Shown here in pieces: positions 1 to 5,424 of a DNA stretch of 5,984 nt. The DNA comes from JBLNBU01 sp050260215. Its GTDB lineage: Bacteria; Pseudomonadota; Alphaproteobacteria; Rhodospirillales; Magnetospirillaceae. The notes beneath the pieces are model-generated. The model saw nothing but the letters and a program-made list of their open reading frames with translations, ran no database searches and was not told where the DNA came from. The translations under genes were made by a program, and so were the position numbers. The stretch covers positions 1 to 5,984 of the forward strand of contig JBLNBU010000068.1 in NCBI GenBank assembly GCA_050260215.1, given 5' to 3'. The number at the start of each line of letters is the position of its first letter. The stretch's first letter is position 1.

Positions 1-531
1 GATACGGGGGAAGGTGCGGTCGCGCTCGGCCAGGATGGCGTCGGCCTCGGCCACCGGCCAGGCGATGCCCAGGTCGGGGTCGTTCCACAACAGGCCCAGG
101 GTGTTGCACTCCGGGCTGTAGGGAGCGGACAGCTTGTAGACCAGCTCGGTGCCGTCCTCGAGCGCACAGAAGCCGTGGGCGAAGCCGACCGGGATGTACA
201 GCATGGTCCAGCTTTCGGCCGAAAGTTCGACGGCGACGTGGCGGCCGAAGGTGGGCGAACTGATGCGCAGGTCGACGGCCACGTCCAGCGCCCGGCCGCG
301 GGCGACGCGCACCAGCTTGGCCTGGGCGTTGGGCGGGGTCTGGAAATGCAGCGCGCGGATGGTGCCGGCCTTGGCCTGGCGCGACAGGCCGTCCAGCACC
401 CAGGTCTCGCGGATGCCCAGCGCTTCCATCTTGGCCTGGTCCCACAGCTCGACGAACAGGCCGCGGGCATCGCCGTGGGGCTTGAGGGTCACCAGCTTGA
501 CGTCGGGGATGGCGGTGGGTTCAGCCCGCAC
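1..531 (-). CDS. rfbC: RmlC/RfbC-type NDP-4-keto-6-deoxyhexose 3,5-epimerase (3' end cut by window edge)
   Basis: A cupin-fold epimerase that inverts C3 and/or C5 of a nucleotide-linked 4-keto-6-deoxysugar in the cytoplasm; the classic member makes dTDP-4-keto-L-rhamnose. The 177 visible residues follow the family from end to end: GLFVELW near 24-30, RALHFQ at 59-64, AKLVRVARG at 71-79, DVAVDLR at 83-89, SPTFG at 92-96, IPVGFAHGF at 113-121, YK at 132-133 and WNDPDLGIAWP at 149-159. By comparison with Salmonella RmlC from memory, His62 is the catalytic base, Asp171 its partner and Tyr132 the acid. About ten C-terminal residues are missing. The start is GTG at 531-529, chosen because TGGAGG lies six bases upstream and no ATG is available there; it overlaps the end of the SDR gene by 11 bases. 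One oddity is Ala60 where RmlC usually has Gly (RGLH). The family call is secure, but the true sugar and nucleotide (dTDP or CDP) are not known; the neighbours suggest a sugar other than rhamnose. Confidence 0.92.
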   Translation of the reverse strand, partial: MRAEPTAIPDVKLVTLKPHGDARGLFVELWDQAKMEALGIRETWVLDGLSRQAKAGTIRALHFQTPPNAQAKLVRVARGRALDVAVDLRISSPTFGRHVAVELSAESWTMLYIPVGFAHGFCALEDGTELVYKLSAPYSPECNTLGLLWNDPDLGIAWPVAEADAILAERDRTFPRI

Positions 532-1384
532 GATGGGCCTCCAGGGTGCGGCGCAGGCCCTCGGCCAATGAGATGTGGGGCTCCCAGCCGGGAAGCCGCG
601 GCCCGTGCCAGGGGATGCGGATGATGCGCTCGGGCAGGACCCAGCCGCCGATGGTCTTGGGCACCTGGCGGCCGGCGACCGCTTCGAAGGTGGCCACCAC
701 CTCGGCGATGGGATGGCGGAAGCCCGAGGCGGCGAAGCGCTTGCCCGTCCAGGCGGCGGGGTTGGCCTTGATGCCGCGGCCGGCCACCAGCAGGGCTTCG
801 GCCACGTCGTTGCGGTAGGTCAGGTCCATCACCAGCTCCTCGGCCGGCAGCGGGATGGGCGCCGCACCTTCGGCCAGGGCGGCGAGCAGGGTCGGCACCA
901 GCTTGCGCCGCGTGTCGCCCGGACCATAGGTGTCGTACAGCACCAGGGTGGTGGCGGGCATCCCCAGCTCGCGGTAGTGGGCGAGCACGGTCTCGAACGC
1001 CTCCTTGGTGGCGGCGTACAGGTTCAGCGGGGTCGGGTACTGGGCGAAGGTGCCGACGTTGACGAAGGCGCAGCCGGTGCCGTGCAGCGCGTCCACCAGC
1101 CGGGTGCCGAAGGTGACGTTGGCGTCGATCAGCGCCGGGATGTCGGCGGCCTTGTGCTCGCGCAGGTAATTGTTGGCCAGGTGCCAGGCCACGTCGGGCT
1201 TGGCCTCGGCCACCACCGCCGGCAAGTGCCCGTCCAGGTGCAGGCGCACGCCCAGGTGAACCAGGGCCTCGGTCCGGGTGGTCGGGCGGACGACGGCGTG
1301 CACCTCGACGCCCTCGGCGACCAGCCGTTCGACCAGCGCCAGGCCGGGAAAGCTGGTGGCGCCGGTGACCAGGGCGCGGCGCAT
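521..1384 (-). CDS. Extended-SDR nucleotide-sugar 4-ketoreductase/epimerase
   Basis: An NAD(P)-dependent Rossmann-fold enzyme of the extended short-chain dehydrogenase family, 287 residues and cytoplasmic. The N-terminus carries the nucleotide-binding loop TGATSFPG at 7-14, with Ser11 replacing the middle glycine of the usual GxxGxxG. The catalytic pair is Tyr123 and Lys127 in YAATK, and Thr112 in NVGTF is the likely third residue. LYDTYGPGD at 149-157 followed by RRKLVP is the substrate-side signature seen in sugar-nucleotide enzymes, and to my memory resembles CDP-paratose/abequose-type reductases (RfbS/RfbJ). ATG at 1384 follows the dehydrase stop by nine bases, with a weak AGGG at 1395-1392 as ribosome site; the TGA lies inside the start of the epimerase gene. 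In this cluster the most likely job is the final reduction of the C4 ketone of the modified sugar. It could instead be a C4 epimerase; sequence alone does not decide. The family call is firm and the substrate is inferred. Confidence 0.88.
   Translation of the reverse strand: MRRALVTGATSFPGLALVERLVAEGVEVHAVVRPTTRTEALVHLGVRLHLDGHLPAVVAEAKPDVAWHLANNYLREHKAADIPALIDANVTFGTRLVDALHGTGCAFVNVGTFAQYPTPLNLYAATKEAFETVLAHYRELGMPATTLVLYDTYGPGDTRRKLVPTLLAALAEGAAPIPLPAEELVMDLTYRNDVAEALLVAGRGIKANPAAWTGKRFAASGFRHPIAEVVATFEAVAGRQVPKTIGGWVLPERIIRIPWHGPRLPGWEPHISLAEGLRRTLEAHRAG
538..543 (-). promoter_or_regulatory. Ribosome binding site for the 3,5-epimerase gene
   Basis: On the minus strand TGGAGG occupies 543-538, six bases before the GTG at 531. 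It lies inside the last codons of the upstream SDR gene, so translation of the two genes is probably coupled. This site decides the GTG start. Confidence 0.75.
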
Positions 1385-1393
1385 GTCCGTACC

Positions 1394-2590
1394 CTAGTGC
1401 CTGGCCGCGAAATCGCGGAAGGTCTGGAACACGTGGTCCAGTTCGGCCTTGCCCAGACCCTGGTGGCAGCCGATCAGCATGCCGCCCTTCATCACCCGGT
1501 CGGCGTTGGGCATGCCCTCGGCCGGCGCCCGGTGGGCAATGCCGGCGAAGCCCGGCTGGCGCAGGATGTTGCCGGTGAACACGGTGCGGGTCTGCACCGC
1601 CGCGGTCTCGAACGCCATCTGCAGCTGGCGGCGGGTGAACGGTGCGCCGTCGCGGATCAAGAGCGGGAAGGCCAGCCAGCCGGTGCGCACGTCCTTGGTG
1701 GTGCGCGGCAGGATGAACCAGTGCTCGTAGTCGGCAAAGAAGGCCAGCAGCGCCTCGAAATTGGCGATGCGGGTGGCGACGAAGCCGTCCAGCTTGTCCA
1801 GCTGGGCCAGGCCGAAGGCGGCCGAGATCTCGGACGGCAGGAAGTTGTAGCCGATGCCCTCGAACACGAACTTGTTGTCGTACTCGATGCCGTCGACGGT
1901 GCAGTCGAAGCGCAGGTCGACGTCCTCCTTCTCGCCCATCAGGCTGGACGAGCGGCCCCAGCCGCGCAGCAAGGTGGCGCGCCGGGCCAGCTGTTCGTCG
2001 TTCATGCACACCATGCCGCCGAACCCGGCGGCGGTGACCACGTGCGAGGCGTAGAAGCTGGTGGTCGAGATGTCGGTGAGTGCGCCCGTCGGCTGGCCGG
2101 CGATGGTCGCCCCCAGGGTGTCGCAGGAATCCTCGATCACTTTGAGGCCGTGGCGGTCGGCGATGGCGCGCAAGATCCGCCAGTCGGGCAGGTTGCCGAT
2201 CAGGTTGGGGATCAGCATGGCCCGGGTGTCGGGGCCGATCATGGCCTCGACCTTGGCTTCGTCGACCACGTAGGTGTCGACGCCGCAGTCGACGAAGGCC
2301 GGCACCAGGCCCAGCTGCACCAGCGGCGCCACCGTGGTGGCGAAGGTCAGCGCCGGGGTGACCACTTCCGAGCCCTTGGGCAATTCCAGCGCGGCCAGCG
2401 CCAGCAGGTTGGCCGAGGAGCCCGAATTGACCATCAGGCCGAACGACTTGCCGAACTGGGCGGCGATGCGCGGCTCGAAGGCGGCGACCTTGGGCCCGGT
2501 CATCAGCGCCAGGGGCTGGTTTTCCAGCACGTCGACGACGGCGGCGATCTCTTCCTTGCCGTAGACGGCCTGACCGTAGAAGACGCGCAT
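1394..2590 (-). CDS. rfbH: RfbH/ColD-type PMP/PLP-dependent NDP-4-keto-6-deoxyhexose 3-dehydrase
   Basis: A 398-residue member of the DegT/DnrJ/EryC1/StrS fold family. Visible landmarks are the cofactor-phosphate loop SGSSAN at 56-61, the pyridine-ring aspartate in EDSCD (Asp154), SFYASH at 178-183, GIGYNFLPSEISAAFGLAQL at 245-264, TGNILRQPGF at 339-348 and the C-terminal NADRVMKGG at 362-370. At the place where aminotransferases carry the PLP-binding lysine this protein has His183, and no lysine is nearby. That substitution, with EDSCD and the GN-RQP motif, marks the RfbH (CDP-4-keto-6-deoxyglucose 3-dehydrase, E1) and ColD group. These enzymes use PMP to remove the C3 hydroxyl, giving 3-deoxy sugars. 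E1 needs a separate iron-sulfur flavin reductase (E3); ColD regenerates PMP from glutamate. No E3 is in the window. The motif after His183 is AAGFGG rather than the usual GEGG. ATG at 2590 directly abuts the TAG of the methyltransferase and has a strong ribosome site. The substrate nucleotide is unknown. Confidence 0.88.
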   Translation of the reverse strand: MRVFYGQAVYGKEEIAAVVDVLENQPLALMTGPKVAAFEPRIAAQFGKSFGLMVNSGSSANLLALAALELPKGSEVVTPALTFATTVAPLVQLGLVPAFVDCGVDTYVVDEAKVEAMIGPDTRAMLIPNLIGNLPDWRILRAIADRHGLKVIEDSCDTLGATIAGQPTGALTDISTTSFYASHVVTAAGFGGMVCMNDEQLARRATLLRGWGRSSSLMGEKEDVDLRFDCTVDGIEYDNKFVFEGIGYNFLPSEISAAFGLAQLDKLDGFVATRIANFEALLAFFADYEHWFILPRTTKDVRTGWLAFPLLIRDGAPFTRRQLQMAFETAAVQTRTVFTGNILRQPGFAGIAHRAPAEGMPNADRVMKGGMLIGCHQGLGKAELDHVFQTFRDFAARH

Positions 2591-3814
2591 CTACCTCACC
2601 TCCACCTGGCGGACCGGCATCACCCACTTGCCGCCGCCGTCGCGCCAGGCGCGCTCCTTGGCGTCGATCTCGGCGAAATGGTTCCAGGCGAACAGCACGG
2701 CCACGTCGGGCTTGGCCGCGGCGAAGCGCTCGGGCCCCACCACGGGGATGTGGGCGCCGGGGCTGAAGGTCCCCTGCTTGGCCGGGGTGGTGTCCTGGAT
2801 GAACGAGACGTGGTCGGGCGTGATGCCGCACCAGTTGATCACCGTGGCGCTTTTGGCGGTGGCGCCATAGCCGACCACGGTCTTGCCCTCGGCGCGGAAG
2901 CCCTCCAGCAGGCCCATCAGGGCGTCGCGCGACTGCTCGCAGCGGATGCGGAAGGTGTCGTAGGTCTCGGGCCGGTCCAGGCCCAGCTCGCCCTCGCGGG
3001 CCTTGGCGGCGACCAGCTCGGGCGACAGCGGGTGCGCCCCCTTGTGGCCCAGGTGGTAGCGCATGCAGCCGCCGTGGTGGTGGTTGTGCTCGACGTGGAA
3101 AACCTCCATGCCGTGCCGGCCGAAGGCGTTGTCGAGCGCGGTGATCGACCAGATGTACATGTGCTCGGCATAGATCTGGTCGTAGGCGCAGTCGGCGACC
3201 ATGTCGCCCAGGTAGGGGTCTTCCTGGATCATCACGCCGGTGGGCTTCAACAGCCGCGCCACGCCGGCGGCCACCGCGTTGGTGTCCTCGATGTGGTGCA
3301 TGGTGTTGGTGGCGATGAACAGGTCGGCCTGGCCGTGCTCGGCGACGATGTGGCCGGCGGTGTCGACGTTGAAGAAGGCGCACAGCGTCTGCACGCCCTT
3401 GGCCCGGGCGGCCTCGGCGACGTTGGCCGAGGGCTCGACCCCCAGGTGGCGCATGCCCCGGCGCGAGAAGTTCGACAAGGTGATGCCGTCGTTGCTGCCG
3501 ATCTCGACCACGAACGGGTCGGCCCCGCCCAGGTAGCGGGTGCACAAATCGTCGGACATGGCGCGGAAGTGCTCGGTCATCACCCGCGAGGTGCTGGCGA
3601 AGTAGGCGTAGTGGTCGTGGAACATCTGGTCGGGCGCCGGGATGTTCACGATCTGGAAGCACTTGCACGACGGGCACAGCGCCGGCGCCAGCTCGTAGAA
3701 GTATTCGTGGGTGAAGTCGCCCTCCGAACGCAGGAATGCGTTGGCGATCGGCATGCGGCCGAACGACATGAACGGGGCGATCTCTTGCGAGCAGATGCGG
3801 CAGCGGTAGGTCAT
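2591..3814 (-). CDS. SAM-dependent sugar C-methyltransferase (TylC3/NovU/TcaB9 type)
   Basis: A 407-residue cytoplasmic enzyme with the three-part build of sugar C-methyltransferases, which add a methyl branch to a ring carbon next to a ketone on an NDP-4-keto sugar. The N-terminal zinc-binding domain shows two Cys pairs, C5-x2-C8 and C47-x2-C50. The central SAM-binding Rossmann domain starts with VVEIGSNDG at 102-110 and contains TMHHIED at 171-177 and YAEH at 215-218; the Tyr, His and Glu-His there match the catalytic set described for TcaB9. A family HGG-x-x-R motif sits at 247-252, preceded by an unusual run of histidines (240, 243, 245-247). The C-terminal Rossmann-like domain begins with VVGYGATAK at 313-321. 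An in-frame TAA 15 bases upstream with no start codon between fixes ATG 3814 as the earliest start, and the N-terminal Cys pair needs it; no clear ribosome site precedes it. Family members act at C3 (TylC3, TcaB9) or C5 (NovU); which applies here is open. Confidence 0.93.
   Translation of the reverse strand: MTYRCRICSQEIAPFMSFGRMPIANAFLRSEGDFTHEYFYELAPALCPSCKCFQIVNIPAPDQMFHDHYAYFASTSRVMTEHFRAMSDDLCTRYLGGADPFVVEIGSNDGITLSNFSRRGMRHLGVEPSANVAEAARAKGVQTLCAFFNVDTAGHIVAEHGQADLFIATNTMHHIEDTNAVAAGVARLLKPTGVMIQEDPYLGDMVADCAYDQIYAEHMYIWSITALDNAFGRHGMEVFHVEHNHHHGGCMRYHLGHKGAHPLSPELVAAKAREGELGLDRPETYDTFRIRCEQSRDALMGLLEGFRAEGKTVVGYGATAKSATVINWCGITPDHVSFIQDTTPAKQGTFSPGAHIPVVGPERFAAAKPDVAVLFAWNHFAEIDAKERAWRDGGGKWVMPVRQVEVR
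2594..2603 (-). promoter_or_regulatory. Strong ribosome binding site for the rfbH-like gene
   Basis: GGAGGTGAGG at 2603-2594 on the minus strand lies within the last codons of the methyltransferase gene, just before its TAG and the abutting ATG at 2590. It supports that ATG and implies coupled translation of the two enzymes. Confidence 0.75.
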
Positions 3815-3848
3815 GGCGAGCGCACGTTAGCCCGGCTGTGGCGTGAAA

Positions 3849-5348
3849 TCAACGACGGCCGCGGCAGCGCCAGACATCGTAGAACCTGCCTTGCTCGGCC
3901 AGTTCATAGGACTGTTCGAACGCCGTGGCGTAGGGGGCCAGGAACTGGCCGTTCTCCGAGAAATACGCGTTCATGGCGAACGGGGCCTCGCCCGCCGGGA
4001 TCAACCACAGGTCGGTGGCGCAGGTCTCGATGCGCGACACCTTGGCCGCCGGGGCCTTCATGCCCAGGTACACCGCCTCCATCTCCGACCAGCCGTCCAG
4101 GGTGGCCGGGTTGCCGGCGAACACCGGCACCACCCGCAGGAAGCTCGTCTCGTAGGTCTTCACGATGTCGGCGCCGAAGCCCATCTCGACGCTGGCGCCG
4201 GGGTGGCGGGCCATGATCTCGCCGATCTCGGCGGCGGCGTCGCGCGTCCAGGCACTTTCGGCCATGAACTTGTGCACCTGGCGCTGGGCCGGCCAGGCAA
4301 AGCCGACCGCAGCCAGCAATGGCACCATCATCGCCGCGGTGGCCAGGCGGCCGGGCAGCACCCGGGCGGCACGCAAGGTGAGGTCGGCGGTCAGCGGCAA
4401 CAGCGGCAGCATCTGGTACCAGCCCGACCCACTGACCGAGGCCGGATAGATGGCCGCCGCCGCGCAGGCCGCATAGGCCAGCCCGTAGGCGCGCTCGTTG
4501 CCGGGCAGGCGCCGCCACGCCAGCGGCAGCAGCAGCACCGGAATGAAGAAATAGACCAGCCGGTTGGCTTGGCGCAGCAGCAGCATGGGCTCGACGGCGT
4601 GGCCGCCCGCCGCCTTCTTCAGGATGGCGGCATACACCTCGGGCGGAAACCACGGCAGCAGGAACAGGCTGCCGGCCACCACCGCGGCGGCGGCGGCGGC
4701 CAGCAGCCAGGCCAGCCAGCGGCGCCGGTCGAGGAAGGCAAACGCCAGCGGCACGAAGAACAGGGCATGGTGGATCTTGACGTCGGCGGCCAGGCCGACC
4801 ACCACCCCCAGGGCAAGCGGCGCCGGCCACCAGCGCCGGTCACGCGCCAGGCCCGCCGCCACCGCCAGCCCCGTCGCCACCAGCAGCAGGCTGGCGGGGT
4901 CGGGCCGCACCCAATAGCCCTTCTTGTCGGCCATCAGCACCAGGGCCAGCAGCAGCGCCACTCCCGGCGCCACCGCCTTGGCTCCCAGCGAGCGCCACAG
5001 GTGGAGGGCGAACACCAGGGCCGCGGCGACGCCGGCCACCGCGCCGGGCAGCTTGCTGCCGGCGATGCCGCCGGCGATCTTGCTCCACAGCGCGCTCCAG
5101 CCATAGATGGTCGGGCCGTAAAGGGTGAGCAGGAACTGGGGGTCGGACGGGTCGCGGTAGATGGGCTGGCCGTGCGCCAGCTGCCAGCCGCGAATGGCCA
5201 GGCTGACCTCGCCGTGGTCGAAATAGCCGGGAAACAGGGTATAGCGGACCGCACCCGCCACCAGGGCCACCGCCAGGGCGACGGCGAAGGGCAGGAACGG
5301 CCATGCGGGGGCGGGCCACACCGGCCGGCTGGCGCTGTCGCTGGTCAC
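3849..5348 (-). CDS. Multi-pass membrane protein, probable GT-C (GT39/GT83-like) glycosyltransferase
   Basis: An integral membrane protein of 499 residues with about ten hydrophobic segments over its first 350 residues, then a soluble C-terminal part of about 130 residues. After the first membrane segment comes an acidic loop, FDHGE at 43-47, where GT-C enzymes carry their catalytic Asp/Glu. Further GT-C-like traits are YWVRPDPASLLL at 145-156, KIHHALFF at 191-198 and WYQMLPLLPL at 310-319, which resembles the Tyr-x-x-Pro-x-x-Pro motif of ArnT/PMT relatives. Such enzymes move a sugar from a polyprenyl-phosphate carrier on the outer face of the membrane. I chose GTG at 5348 because AGGGGG lies seven bases upstream; a GTG at 5393 would add 15 polar residues but has no ribosome site. 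The TGA is 34 bases before the methyltransferase ATG, so it may lead the same operon. I recognise the class, not the specific protein; donor and acceptor are unknown. Confidence 0.8.
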   Translation of the reverse strand: MTSDSASRPVWPAPAWPFLPFAVALAVALVAGAVRYTLFPGYFDHGEVSLAIRGWQLAHGQPIYRDPSDPQFLLTLYGPTIYGWSALWSKIAGGIAGSKLPGAVAGVAAALVFALHLWRSLGAKAVAPGVALLLALVLMADKKGYWVRPDPASLLLVATGLAVAAGLARDRRWWPAPLALGVVVGLAADVKIHHALFFVPLAFAFLDRRRWLAWLLAAAAAAVVAGSLFLLPWFPPEVYAAILKKAAGGHAVEPMLLLRQANRLVYFFIPVLLLPLAWRRLPGNERAYGLAYAACAAAAIYPASVSGSGWYQMLPLLPLTADLTLRAARVLPGRLATAAMMVPLLAAVGFAWPAQRQVHKFMAESAWTRDAAAEIGEIMARHPGASVEMGFGADIVKTYETSFLRVVPVFAGNPATLDGWSEMEAVYLGMKAPAAKVSRIETCATDLWLIPAGEAPFAMNAYFSENGQFLAPYATAFEQSYELAEQGRFYDVWRCRGRR

Positions 5349-5424
5349 CGATGGTCCCCCTGGCAATCTGTCGGACGGCGCACCGTTTATCACGACCGTT
5401 CGCCGCCGGGAAGGAACACGGGGC
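5349..5424 (-). other. 76-base intergenic region, upstream of the sugar operon
   Basis: This gap between the HATPase gene stop and the membrane protein GTG is the longest non-coding stretch and the best place for an operon promoter. On the minus strand I see GATAAA near 5389-5384, but no spaced -35 partner that convinces. An imperfect direct repeat AACGGTC / AACGGTG is present about 13 bases apart, and a short inverted repeat (CGGCG...CGCCG) lacks a T run. The two genes could equally be co-transcribed. Confidence 0.35.
5356..5361 (-). promoter_or_regulatory. Ribosome binding site deciding the membrane protein start
   Basis: AGGGGG at 5361-5356 on the minus strand sits seven bases before the GTG at 5348. 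The alternative in-frame GTG at 5393 has nothing comparable upstream. Confidence 0.6.

Noticed and set aside
1..531. Rhamnose pathway (rmlABCD) as explanation of the epimerase
   Set aside because: The adjacent enzymes are a C-methyltransferase and an RfbH-type dehydrase rather than RmlA, B and D, although rml genes beyond the edge cannot be excluded.
489..3677. A minus-strand open frame of more than 1,000 codons out of phase with the methyltransferase, dehydrase and SDR
   Set aside because: It is Arg/Pro/Gly-rich nonsense typical of a shifted frame in high-GC DNA; the competing frames carry intact catalytic motifs.
575..4216. A stop-free plus-strand frame of about 1,200 codons antisense to the sugar genes
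   Set aside because: It shows no recognisable domain, is rich in Gly, His, Gln and Val as expected for the antisense of GC-rich genes, and crosses four well-supported minus-strand genes.
5346..5393. GTG at 5393 as start of the membrane protein
   Set aside because: It has no ribosome site and adds only 15 polar residues; GTG 5348 has AGGGGG at ideal spacing.
5380..5410. Sigma-70-like promoter with GATAAA as -10
   Set aside because: Candidate -35 hexamers match poorly and spacing is 15 or 19 bases, so it is not better than chance.
5370..5412. Inverted repeat in the gap after the HATPase gene as a terminator
   Set aside because: The stem is only about five base pairs with a 20-base loop, and no T run follows on the minus strand.
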